DNA of 64,000 nt from Bacteroidaceae bacterium (GTDB lineage: Bacteria > Bacteroidota > Bacteroidia > Bacteroidales > Bacteroidaceae): NCBI GenBank assembly GCA_017483765.1, contig JAFUVE010000027.1:1-64000 (forward strand), read 5' to 3'. Each line of letters starts with the position of its first letter. Within the stretch, counting starts at the first letter, position 1. Below the pieces are notes generated by a model. It was not told the origin of the DNA and searched no databases. It saw only the letters and a list, made by a program, of their open reading frames with translations. A program made the translations under genes and the position numbers. This document shows positions 1 through 8,204 of this stretch, piece by piece.

Positions 1-47
1 TTACTCGCCGGCAGCGATGATATTGATTACGGCCACGATGTCGGAGA
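1..47 (-). repeat. Direct repeat copy L: detached 3' end of a dockerin-type gene
   Basis: Bases 1-47 match the last 47 bases of the pectate lyase gene at 1880-1926 at 46 of 47 positions, including the stop codon. The match ends abruptly at 48. On the minus strand this fragment reads SDIVAVINIIAAGE and stop, but the frame closes within about 30 codons upstream and has no start, so it is a remnant. Together with 1880-1926 it brackets the ATPase/DUF4276 pair. The repeat may extend left of the window. Confidence 0.8.
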
Positions 48-72
48 ACACTTCCACCCTTCTTGGTTCCTC

Positions 73-737
73 TCAGGTCAAAACACTTTTTAATTGCTCT
101 ATCCAAGAACGGAAATGACGACATTTCTCAAGAAGAGTGTCCATCCCTATATACTCTGCCAACATCACACCATATGCCACTTTGTTGTAACCAGGTATCA
201 AACTCTGTATCCGTTTTGAAGGGGCGGTCAAAGGAGAGTCATTGATATCCTCGGGATTGGGAAAAGCGTCTAAAACATTACGAATCCCTTTATAATCCAT
301 CTCACTCTCATCAAACAGAGCCTCAAAGCCTTCTAATGAGGAAAACAGCAGTGACTCAAACTCATGAAGCTGAATATAAGGGATATAATTAGGAAACAAC
401 TGTTTTGACACACTTCGATATCAAGTTTCATTCTCGACTCCAAATAGATTACACGTTCATAATGACTTGTAATTGATCGCGACTCTGCATAACCCGGGAA
501 ACTGGTAGGTAGAGCATATAGGTCAAACATTGTGGTAACAATCACATCACGTTCATAGACCGTATGTAAAACATCACTGCGGACATGGGAATACTTTTGC
601 ATACCCCCTTGGGTATGTTTCACCTTGAAACAATGAACGGGATTGTACAATCCACAAGCAAAAAAATAAGGTCTGACCACCGTATTCACAAACGATTCCT
701 CTGTCTCACCCTCAACAATAAAAATTATCCTCTTCAT
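73..737 (-). pseudogene. DUF4276 (TOPRIM-like) protein, frameshifted
   Basis: Two overlapping minus-strand frames together make one DUF4276 protein of about 221 residues, a normal length for the family. The first frame (start 737) carries the N-terminal IFIVEGETEESFV motif, where the acidic residues resemble a TOPRIM-type metal site. The second frame resumes with YIPYIQLHEFESLLFSS, a hallmark of the family, and ends at 73. The switch lies near 390-396, in a short T/C run after codons for QNSC, and looks like a one-base loss. The start overlaps the stop of the upstream ATPase gene by four bases (ATGA), so the two were translated together. The break could be a real mutation or a sequencing error. 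Function is inferred as the nuclease-like partner of the ATPase, as in OLD-like two-gene defence modules; this is not proven. Confidence 0.75.
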
Positions 738-1792
738 AGATTAACAGGTTGACCGTTTATAACACTCTTTGTCCACAACTCACCCAGGCTATAATCATCC
801 AGCCAGGTCTCTAAAGATTTTGGGTCAAGGCGATTGAAAACAGAATGACCGTCATGACGATCAACGGTTATCAAGTCATCGACATCAAAATGATTGACAA
901 GACTCACCGACTGGGTTGAAATCACTATCTGACACCCCCGGGATGCAGCAGACTTAATCATACCCGACAACTTGCCGATAGCAGCTGGGTGCAAACCCAG
1001 TTCAGGCTCATCAATAAAAATCATCTCCGGAAGGAGCGGTTGCATGAGCAATGCTGACAAGGCAATAAAGCGGACACTCCCGTCTGACAGGTCGTTTACA
1101 GAGAAATACTTGTCTGGAGCATTTCTGTCAATCCAGACCATATTTATCTTATCATCATAAGAGAAAGGATGCAAATCAAAACGTTCAAAGTAAGGCATAA
1201 CGGAACGAATGGTCATCTCAATACGTTTCAGTGCCTTAGGGTAATGCAGTTGAAAATCATAGAGGACAGAACCCAGATTCCCACCGTCGCACCTCAAGAA
1301 TCGATTATCATTCACGTCGGAATCAGTTCTGAGAGGAGATCCTTTGCCCGTGTCATGAAAATGATATATCCTGAAGTTCTGCATATATGACTTTAACGGC
1401 TCGATTTCTGCCGACATGGAGTCTCTTAACACGCTTTCATCACGATTCTTGACACTCTCAGTTTTATCGCCACAAACGAAGTGCTCCTCCGACAAGAACA
1501 TAGAACCATTGTCGCGGGGTTGAAGCGCGGCCGAATAGGAACCAAAATCATAATGAAAACAACCTCTGATTTCATTGGAATGCTTCAAACCGTAATGTAG
1601 CAGCGAATCAGCACGGTTCTGCATTGTATAGTTCTGCAGGCGCTGTTCATAGACTTGGTTGAACAGGCGGAAAAAAGACATGAAATTTGTTTTACCAACA
1701 CCGTTTGAGCCAATAAAAATATTTATCGGCCCCAATTGCAAATCCATGTCTTTTATAGACTTATATCCCTCTATGATGATTTCTTTCAGCAT
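734..1792 (-). CDS. AAA family (OLD/ABC-like) ATPase paired with DUF4276
   Basis: This 352-residue protein has an SMC/ABC-like ATPase fold. It has Walker A GSNGVGKT at 28-35, an ABC-signature-like segment (LSDGSVRF) near 235, Walker B with IDEPELGLHP near 260, and a following switch segment (QIVISTQS). It corresponds to AAA_21/COG4637-type ATPases often found with DUF4276 or TOPRIM proteins in defence islands. The start was moved from 1813 to the ATG at 1792, because a TATATTTG -10 box overlaps the longer start and MLKEIIIEGYKSIKD is the usual family N-terminus. The gene is visibly more AT-rich than the pectate lyase beside it, and the pair is bracketed by a 47-base direct repeat, which suggests acquisition. 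The biological role is inferred. Confidence 0.85.
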   Translation of the reverse strand: MLKEIIIEGYKSIKDMDLQLGPINIFIGSNGVGKTNFMSFFRLFNQVYEQRLQNYTMQNRADSLLHYGLKHSNEIRGCFHYDFGSYSAALQPRDNGSMFLSEEHFVCGDKTESVKNRDESVLRDSMSAEIEPLKSYMQNFRIYHFHDTGKGSPLRTDSDVNDNRFLRCDGGNLGSVLYDFQLHYPKALKRIEMTIRSVMPYFERFDLHPFSYDDKINMVWIDRNAPDKYFSVNDLSDGSVRFIALSALLMQPLLPEMIFIDEPELGLHPAAIGKLSGMIKSAASRGCQIVISTQSVSLVNHFDVDDLITVDRHDGHSVFNRLDPKSLETWLDDYSLGELWTKSVINGQPVNL

Positions 1793-1810
1793 AAAGCATT
1801 GTTTTATTTG

Positions 1811-1841
1811 CAAATATACAATTTATTCTTTTCCCCGCCAA
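1811..1841 (-). promoter_or_regulatory. Bacteroidetes-type promoter for the ATPase/DUF4276 pair
   Basis: On the minus strand TATATTTG (1811-1818) matches TAnnTTTG, and TTGG (1838-1841) lies 19 bases upstream in the -33 position. It overlaps the longer possible start and supports initiation at 1792. Confidence 0.55.
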
Positions 1842-1879
1842 GCATCTTAGCCTGAATTATACGCCTCTATGAGGAAGGG

Positions 1880-1926
1880 TTATTCGCCGGCAGCGATGAT
1901 ATTGATTACGGCCACGATGTCGGAGA
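1880..1926 (-). repeat. Direct repeat copy R: intact 3' end of the pectate lyase gene
   Basis: This is the in-place partner of the remnant at 1-47. Bases 1-47 and 1880-1926 differ only at their fourth base. It encodes the end of the second dockerin repeat and the stop codon. Confidence 0.8.
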
Positions 1927-4900
1927 TATCCACACCCTCGTCCTCGTTCACGTCGGCATCCTCGTATGTGGCTGTGCCGGCTATCTGGTTGATGATGGCA
2001 ACGATGTCAGAGATATCCACGTTGCCGTCGCGGTTCACATCGCCTTTCAGCTTTACCACCGTCGACTTCACACGCAACTTGCCGTCGGTCAGCAGTGTCG
2101 AGATGTCCCACTCCTGGGTCTCCGACGGACGCTCCGGGATGATGGTCTTGATGCCAGTGCCCGACACGGTGCCGAGCGATGAGAAGAGAGTGAAGACCGC
2201 GTCGTCGGGCAGAGGTGCAGTCACCTTGTCCATGTTCAGCTCCAGCGTGGCGTTGCTCACCGTGAAACTTCCGGTCACGGCCATGCGGTTATTGCGCAAA
2301 GCCGTCCCGTCGTAGAAGAGCGGGAAGGCGATGATGCCGCCGCTGCTCACCGTCGCGCCTCCTTTCAGGTTCAGACGGTAAGAGGTGCCTATCAGCGTGT
2401 CGCCGGCCAGGATGGTTCCGCCGTTGTTCACGTTCACCTTCGAGCTGATGCTGCCCTTGCCCATCAGGGTGGCGCCGTCACGGACATAATAGGCACCGCC
2501 TGTGGCATGCGTGCCGTTCACAATCAGGCGGCCACCCTCCACGTAAGTGGACCCGCTATATACATTCGTTCCCGTCAGACGCCAGTCGCCGCTGCCTTCC
2601 TTGTATATCGTGGTCGTTCCGTTATACTTGGAGTTGGTGGAAAGTGCACAGTCGTCAATCACGCCCGCAAATGTCTCGTCGGTGTTTGCGCCGCCGATGC
2701 GCCAGGTCATCTTATGGCCGGCGCTCTGCTTGCTGCTTCCTGACAGGCTTGTTCCCGACACGCCGCTCAGACCACCGATATGCAGGTCGCCGTTGGTCTC
2801 CCAGTAGGCCATGCGGATAGTGCCTTTCAGCTCTACCACTCCGTTAGGAATGCCTTTATTCTGCAGCAGGAAGACGGCATCCTTGCTCGTTCCGTTAGCG
2901 ATAAGCCGGCCGTAGAAGTTGGTGAAGTCGCCCTGGAAATATTCCCTCGACCAGTTGGTCTGGTACTCGATGGTGCCGCTGCCGGAGAACGGGCTCTTGA
3001 TGTAGCAGTTGCGGTGGGGCTGGAAGCCGCTTGTAGTGCCTTCCTCAGCCTCTATCGGGAAGTAGTAGGTGCAGTAGTTGTCGTTGGCGTCGTTCGTCAC
3101 GAGCGTGCCGCCGGCCAGCACCAGCTTCGTCGACACGTCCTGACCCTCGCCCAGATAGACTTTCTTGTCCTCGATATTGCGGAGATAAGCCAGCTTCAGC
3201 GTGCCGCTCCGCAAGATGGTGGCCCCGTCGTAAGCGAAGAATGCAGGGGATGAAGGCTGGACTGTGCCGTTGCCGCCGAGGATAAGGTCGCCGCTGCCTT
3301 CTATCTTTCCGTTCATCGTCACTGTGGATGCCTTGGCCTTCACGTTGAATGCGGTGTTGGCATACATGTTGGCACTGCGGTTGGTGGAAGTCGTCGCACC
3401 GGTGTATTCCCATGTGCCGCCGTCCCAGATCCAGTTCTGTCCGAACTCGGAGGATGCTCCAATCGCGCTGTTCACGTCGCCGTCTTTCAGCGTATTGAAT
3501 GAGAAGGTGCCGCCATGCAGGACGGTCGCCCCTTTATAGCTGTTCGAGGTGGTGACGGTGAGCTTGCCGTCGCCGGCCTTGTTCAACGACCCTTCGCCCG
3601 AGATGCCGCCGGTTCCGGAGAGGGTGATGTCGCCGTCGGTATTGACCACGGTGACGAGAGGGGTGACTGTGGTCTCGACATCCACCTTGATGGTGTCGCC
3701 ACTGTCGAACAGCACGTTCGAACCGTCCTTGAACACCTGGTCATTCTCTTTCCAGTTGGTGGCCTCCAGGTTCCACGCTCCGTCTGTCACGGCCCATGTG
3801 TAGTCGGGACTGTAGTTGGCGATGTCCACCATCTCCACCTGCTTCGGCTGGGTCTTCACGGTGACAGCAGCCGTATAGTCGGAGTAGGTCTCACCCTTGT
3901 AGGCGCGCATACGGACCTGATAAGTGGATCCAGGCTCGAGTCCCTCGACGTTATAGCTTTCCGTGTCTGCATCAATCTTGGCTACCTCCACCCATTCGCC
4001 GTCTTTCTCCATCTCGAGGGAGAAGCCGTCCTCGCCTTCCGTGAAGTCATACCACTGCAGGCTCACGCTGTGGTCGGTGGACGACGCGTACGACAGCTGC
4101 TGGGGCACGCGCAGATAGAGCACACGGTTCGCCTTGCTCAGCCCGTTGATATAGTTCTCGATATTGGCATAGCCGTTGCCGGCGATGCTCATCGCGTCGT
4201 TCTTTCCGGGATCCGTGCCGTTGGCGCTCTCCCATTCGTCGGGCATGCCGTCGCCGTCGGTGTCGGCAGGCTTGTCGAACGACTTGAGTCCCCAGGCGGT
4301 AGGTGCTCCTATTGAAAGCTGAGACTCGGAGGAGATGATGGCGCCTTCCTTGCCGAGCGACCGGCATTGATGCACCATCAGGCAGTCGGCCAGGTCGCGG
4401 TAAGGGAGCGACGCACCTACGTCGGGCAGCAGCGAGTCAATCAACTGCGTCGCGCTCCAGGTTGACAGTTCCGGGTAGTTATAGGGCTTGGAGGCGAACG
4501 TAGGGCCGCCGCCATATTCGCTCTTCGGTATCTCATAGGCGTTGAACTGGCCGTCGGCGTTGCGGTCCTGCCAGTTGTCGTTGGCATAGATGCTGAAATC
4601 GCTGTTACCGCTCGTGATGGCGTTGCCACCGCCGGCAGGGCCGTTGATGAACAGGTTATTCGTCACGTTCACCCAAGACTTGCCCGAGGAGTCACCGCCC
4701 ATCAGGTAGCAACCGTCCTTCCAGTTGTAGACGATGCAGTTCACGTACTGGCTCGTACCCTTCACCTTGTTGTTACGGGTGCTGTTGTCGCAATAGAAGT
4801 TGCGGTACAGCGTGATGGAGTCGCTCTGAATCAAGCCGCCGGCCGAGTGCGTCAGAAGTCCCTGGCCAATCACGCAGTTCGACAGCGTGATATGGGTCGG

Positions 4901-5410
4901 TGCCGTCCCTTTGCTGTCCCAGTTGATGGAGAAGGTCTCGTCAAGGCCCCACGCAAACGAGCAGTGGTCGAAAATCATGTTCGTGCCGTTGGCCACGCCG
5001 GCGCAGTCTTTGCCGGAGCTGCCGCCCTTGCCCATGCGGAACTTCATATACCGCACGATGAGGTTGTTGGCGGCGGAGAACGTCACGCCGTCGCCATACA
5101 CCACCACGCCCTCGCCGGGAGCGGTCTGTCCGGCTACGTAGAGGTTGGACGCGAAACTCATGCGCGACGTGATATTGATCACGCCGCTTACGTCGAACAC
5201 GACGATTCGGTTGGGCTGGCTCACCGCGTCACGCAAGGAGCCGCTGCCGCTGTCCTTCAGGTTGGTCACGTGATACACACTGCCGTAACGGCCGCCAACG
5301 GCATATCGCCCCCACCCCACGGCACCGGGGAATGCCAGCTGCTTCTGCTGGCCTGCAGCCGGCAACAATGAAGCCAGCAGCAATGCTGATGTCAGTAGTA
5401 TTTTTTTCAT
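1880..5410 (-). CDS. Secreted PL1 pectate lyase with FnIII, beta-helix repeats and dockerin
   Basis: This 1176-residue protein starts with a signal peptide ending near AAGQQ. The PL1 parallel beta-helix lyase domain covers about 25-380, with AFPGAVGWGRYAVGG, HVTNLKDSGSGSLR and FDHCSFAWGLDE, which are typical of Bacteroidetes polysaccharide lyase family 1. A TSP3-type calcium motif (DGDGMPDEWE) lies near 385, and a fibronectin type III domain at about 437-518. Residues 543-1110 form Gly/Thr-rich repeats like autotransporter passenger (PATR) units. Residues 1122-1176 are a dockerin type I pair (GDVNRDGNVDISDIV and DVNEDEGVDISDIV). The predicted role is extracellular cleavage of homogalacturonan. 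It lacks the short C-terminal tail of its neighbours and follows the GH59 gene by 85 bases, so co-transcription is likely. No cohesin is visible in the window. Confidence 0.88.
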   Translation of the reverse strand: MKKILLTSALLLASLLPAAGQQKQLAFPGAVGWGRYAVGGRYGSVYHVTNLKDSGSGSLRDAVSQPNRIVVFDVSGVINITSRMSFASNLYVAGQTAPGEGVVVYGDGVTFSAANNLIVRYMKFRMGKGGSSGKDCAGVANGTNMIFDHCSFAWGLDETFSINWDSKGTAPTHITLSNCVIGQGLLTHSAGGLIQSDSITLYRNFYCDNSTRNNKVKGTSQYVNCIVYNWKDGCYLMGGDSSGKSWVNVTNNLFINGPAGGGNAITSGNSDFSIYANDNWQDRNADGQFNAYEIPKSEYGGGPTFASKPYNYPELSTWSATQLIDSLLPDVGASLPYRDLADCLMVHQCRSLGKEGAIISSESQLSIGAPTAWGLKSFDKPADTDGDGMPDEWESANGTDPGKNDAMSIAGNGYANIENYINGLSKANRVLYLRVPQQLSYASSTDHSVSLQWYDFTEGEDGFSLEMEKDGEWVEVAKIDADTESYNVEGLEPGSTYQVRMRAYKGETYSDYTAAVTVKTQPKQVEMVDIANYSPDYTWAVTDGAWNLEATNWKENDQVFKDGSNVLFDSGDTIKVDVETTVTPLVTVVNTDGDITLSGTGGISGEGSLNKAGDGKLTVTTSNSYKGATVLHGGTFSFNTLKDGDVNSAIGASSEFGQNWIWDGGTWEYTGATTSTNRSANMYANTAFNVKAKASTVTMNGKIEGSGDLILGGNGTVQPSSPAFFAYDGATILRSGTLKLAYLRNIEDKKVYLGEGQDVSTKLVLAGGTLVTNDANDNYCTYYFPIEAEEGTTSGFQPHRNCYIKSPFSGSGTIEYQTNWSREYFQGDFTNFYGRLIANGTSKDAVFLLQNKGIPNGVVELKGTIRMAYWETNGDLHIGGLSGVSGTSLSGSSKQSAGHKMTWRIGGANTDETFAGVIDDCALSTNSKYNGTTTIYKEGSGDWRLTGTNVYSGSTYVEGGRLIVNGTHATGGAYYVRDGATLMGKGSISSKVNVNNGGTILAGDTLIGTSYRLNLKGGATVSSGGIIAFPLFYDGTALRNNRMAVTGSFTVSNATLELNMDKVTAPLPDDAVFTLFSSLGTVSGTGIKTIIPERPSETQEWDISTLLTDGKLRVKSTVVKLKGDVNRDGNVDISDIVAIINQIAGTATYEDADVNEDEGVDISDIVAVINIIAAGE

Positions 5411-5433
5411 ATTGTCAGTTTTTTGTTAGCAAG

Positions 5434-5486
5434 TTTTCCGGGCTTTCCGGATTTTCCGGGATATCCGGGTTTTCCGGAATCTCCGG
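5434..5486. repeat. Short tandem repeat, TTTTCCGGG units
   Basis: Six imperfect copies of a 9-10 base TTTTCCGGG-like unit fill the gap between the GH59 stop codon and the pectate lyase start. The unit differs from those in other gaps of this window. Confidence 0.8.
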
Positions 5487-5495
5487 TTAGTTCAA

Positions 5496-7595
5496 TCATT
5501 CATATATCGGAGTCCGGTTGGGTATGTCCGGAGTCGGTTCTGTGATGTCCTTTCCGATTTCGTTGACCTTCAGATTATCGAAATAAGGGGTGCTGGCCTT
5601 ACCATCTTCCACGTCGGCCAGCAGGCCGGCCATACCGTGATGATAGAGGAAGTCCTCCGCTTTCAGCACCTGGACACCGTCAACAAAACCGATAATCTCA
5701 GTCCCTTTGAACTGAAGTTTCAGGGTATGCCACTCGTTGGCGTGGATGTTCTGCAGCGTGGTCTCGCCCAGGATTTTCTCGCCGCCCTCACTGTCGTCGT
5801 TCAGGGCCTTGAGCGTGGCCTGCTGCTCGGCGTCGCCCTCCACTTTCTTCTTGTCCACCTTGCCACGGACCACCACAAGGCGGCAGGTGCCTTTGTCGTC
5901 CAGGCGCAGATAATACCCTTTCGGGATAAATCCCCAGCCGAAGCCGAAGTGATTCAGACGGCCCATCACCGCTGCTGCGTCTCCCTCGTTGAGCAGCACG
6001 TCGGCGCTCACCTCGTAGTCGCTCCACTCATCGTCGCCGATGATGGTGTAATGTTTCCAGTCGGGAGCCCAGCTGATGGTCGGACGGGGCACCACCTGAC
6101 GAACACAGTTGCCATGACGGAGCGGAGCGGAGACGATTTCAAACGCACCGGCGATGTCGGCGAAGTAATGGGGAAGGTAGCCCCACTGCTCAGGACTGCT
6201 GTACTGGTCGAAGTTGTCAAAATAAGGGAACGGGAACGGCTCTGAGGGCGGAACGGCATGGACGGCCTTCTTCTGACCGCGGGTGGTGGACAACGAATAG
6301 ACGGCATTGGTGTCTACGTCCAGCGTAAACTGCTTCCCGTCGGTCTTGATGTCGTCCAGGCGGACGAACTGATCCTCCGCATCGCTCTTCCATACGCACA
6401 AATCCTCCTTCGAGAGCCCTTTGAGTTTGAACGACAACGTCTGCGGCTGTTTCGCCCCCTTGGTCTCGATGATGATGGAATAATCGTCGGCATCCGGCGC
6501 TTTCAGCGTCACCATGGAGCCGCCGCCCTGGAGCAGCTGGCATCCGCTGGGCATATATTTCCACCCGATCTTGGTGAACTGGCCATAGTGGGCATAGCCC
6601 CACAGATTCTCGCGGACGCGGTAATGACCGCTCCACGGCTCGTAGGCCAAAACCATCGGAGGGTCTTCGGCATAGGGCTCGGTGGGATACAGAGCGGCGA
6701 TATCGTACCAATTGACAATCTTGGTCACACCGGAGTTGATGTAGTTCTTATTGAGGCACTCCACGATACCAATCAGGCAGTCATAGCCTTTCAGATACAC
6801 GTGGTCCTCGGTGTTCCAGATCGGCTTGCCATACTTCTCAGCGATTTTCTGGTTCTCTTTCGACACAGGATCAACCTCGTTGAACACGTGGCCGCCGATG
6901 ATGTCGACAGAGATACGCAGGGCCTCGTCAGTCTCCATGTCCTTCACGAAGTTAAGCTTTCCTTTATACCAGTTGTCGAACGCATGGATCTTCACATACT
7001 CAAAGCCGTTGTCATCGAAGGTCTTGCGCATCATCTTCGCAAACTCGTAGCTGTCGCCTTTCTCGTTGCGACAGCCCATGGCGTCCATCTTCAGGCCATA
7101 GTTGCTGTAAAGCCCGCGAAGCCACGACACATAGTAGTCTGCTGCGTCCTGACTCCAGAAATTGCCGTCGCCCACCCATCCGGGAGCGCTCCAGGCCGCT
7201 CCGTCGAGCGACAGATCTGGATTACGTTTCTTGGCTTCCTGCATCACCCACCACGTATAACCGCGCTGGTAATTCAGGTCGTCGCGGGTATGCATGTGGG
7301 AGGGCATAGAACCCTGGGTGGAGTTGCCGTCGCCGGGCACCTCCACGAGCAGCGTGCTCACCGAAGCGCCGTGCATCGGCTTATATACCAGGTCCAGAAT
7401 CTCGCTGCGCTGCGGCTCTGGGTAGTCCTTCAGCAGGGCCGACGTGCCGCCACCGCCGTTCACGATGCCGATGCCGTCGAAACGTTTGCCGGCTTTCTTG
7501 CCGTTCAGTTCAAAATGCTGTACACTCTCAGTCTGCGCCGTCAGCGACAACACAGAAAACAAAATCAGGGTTAATGTAGTTAGTTTTCGTCTCAT
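5496..7595 (-). CDS. Secreted GH59 galactosidase (galactosylceramidase family)
   Basis: This 699-residue protein has a signal peptide (MRRKLTTLTLILFSVLSLTA) and a TIM-barrel domain closely following GH59: GIGIVNGGGGTSALL, YPEPQRSEILDL, PSHMH, RGYTWWVMQEAKKRNP and EPWSGHY. The two catalytic glutamates of the family align with E178 in CRNEKG (acid/base) and E263 in WNTEDH (nucleophile). Residues from about 455 to the end form a laminin-G-like beta-sandwich (EWHTLKLQFKGTEIIGFVDG), as in mammalian GALC. In a pectin-degrading neighbourhood the likely substrate is beta-galactosyl side chains rather than sphingolipid; this is inference. It lies between a small YxKP protein gene upstream and the PL1 gene downstream. 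Confidence 0.88.
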   Translation of the reverse strand: MRRKLTTLTLILFSVLSLTAQTESVQHFELNGKKAGKRFDGIGIVNGGGGTSALLKDYPEPQRSEILDLVYKPMHGASVSTLLVEVPGDGNSTQGSMPSHMHTRDDLNYQRGYTWWVMQEAKKRNPDLSLDGAAWSAPGWVGDGNFWSQDAADYYVSWLRGLYSNYGLKMDAMGCRNEKGDSYEFAKMMRKTFDDNGFEYVKIHAFDNWYKGKLNFVKDMETDEALRISVDIIGGHVFNEVDPVSKENQKIAEKYGKPIWNTEDHVYLKGYDCLIGIVECLNKNYINSGVTKIVNWYDIAALYPTEPYAEDPPMVLAYEPWSGHYRVRENLWGYAHYGQFTKIGWKYMPSGCQLLQGGGSMVTLKAPDADDYSIIIETKGAKQPQTLSFKLKGLSKEDLCVWKSDAEDQFVRLDDIKTDGKQFTLDVDTNAVYSLSTTRGQKKAVHAVPPSEPFPFPYFDNFDQYSSPEQWGYLPHYFADIAGAFEIVSAPLRHGNCVRQVVPRPTISWAPDWKHYTIIGDDEWSDYEVSADVLLNEGDAAAVMGRLNHFGFGWGFIPKGYYLRLDDKGTCRLVVVRGKVDKKKVEGDAEQQATLKALNDDSEGGEKILGETTLQNIHANEWHTLKLQFKGTEIIGFVDGVQVLKAEDFLYHHGMAGLLADVEDGKASTPYFDNLKVNEIGKDITEPTPDIPNRTPIYE

Positions 7596-7731
7596 TATGA
7601 TTATGTTAATTATGTTTGCCTCATCCCTGTGCGGACTTAAGCCTGTAGAAATGCGTCATAGTGCGTCTTGCAACCATATCCATCACCAGAGTAAATACAC
7701 TATTCACTTCGTAGAATCTTGTCACGACTCG

Positions 7732-7758
7732 GCAAAGTTCAAACAAGTTTGACTTTGC
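7732..7758. other. Stem-loop between small gene and GH59 gene
   Basis: GCAAAGTTCAAAC and GTTTGACTTTGC pair as a 12-base stem with one bulged T and an AA loop. It lies just beyond the stop of the small gene at 7781. It may be a terminator or processing site, but no clear U-tract follows on the minus strand. Confidence 0.5.
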
Positions 7759-7780
7759 GCTCGCTGCTCCAAGATTTCAC

Positions 7781-7987
7781 TTAAAACTCCTCTTCGTGCT
7801 CCATCGCCCACAGTGCGTAGGCGGTCTCATTGCCTTCTTCGAGCACCTCAATTTCCACATCGCCGCTCCGCCCTTTCGACGGGCCGTCGGGAGCGGGTTT
7901 GCCACTGCCCGGACCTGAGTCCACAAGCAAGGCATGACTGAACGTGATGACTGATTCTACACTTGGCTTTATATATTTCGCTTTCAT
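7781..7987 (-). CDS. Small acidic YxKP protein, copy A
   Basis: This 68-residue protein begins MKAKYIKPSVESVITFSHAL, continues with a Gly/Pro/Ser-rich middle (GPGSGKPAPDG) and ends in an acidic tail (AMEHEEEF). No known domain is recognised. Copies B, C and D in this window share the layout: an N-terminal Y-x-K-P, a short hydrophobic stretch near residues 15-22, a Gly-rich hinge, then a Glu-rich end. It begins 217 bases after the stop of the C10 protease gene, whose product ends in the NGKKVLVK tail. There is no signal peptide and no transmembrane helix. Function is unknown. Small peptides with a YxxP start are, as far as I recall, frequent in Bacteroidales, but I know of no assigned role. 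Confidence 0.7.
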   Translation of the reverse strand: MKAKYIKPSVESVITFSHALLVDSGPGSGKPAPDGPSKGRSGDVEIEVLEEGNETAYALWAMEHEEEF

Positions 7988-8089
7988 AAATTTTCTTTTA
8001 CTTTTTTGCTAATAATTCTCGCAAACGGCTCATTTGCTGCCTGTTATCATTCACTTATCCAAAAGAATTTCCAGATTAAAAGGACTTCC

Positions 8090-8128
8090 ATTGCCCGTCG
8101 TGTGGCTCGCGATAGCATCGCGGGCAAT
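8090..8128. other. Stem-loop between C10 protease and small gene A
   Basis: ATTGCCCG at 8090-8097 pairs with CGGGCAAT at 8121-8128. Inside and overlapping it lies CGCGAT-AGC-ATCGCG. The element separates the protease stop codon from small gene A and could tune read-through. It is followed by low-complexity 'ttcattcttcattc' sequence. Confidence 0.5.
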
Positions 8129-8204
8129 CAAAGTTTGTCCTGCTCATCCATCCGCATGGCCAATTCTTCATTCTTCATTCCTCATTCTTCATTTAACTCA
8201 CTTT

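Noticed and set aside
3515-4315. Plus-strand 266-codon frame inside the pectate lyase gene
   Set aside because: It is a shadow frame in a coding region with complete lyase, FnIII and dockerin domains on the other strand.
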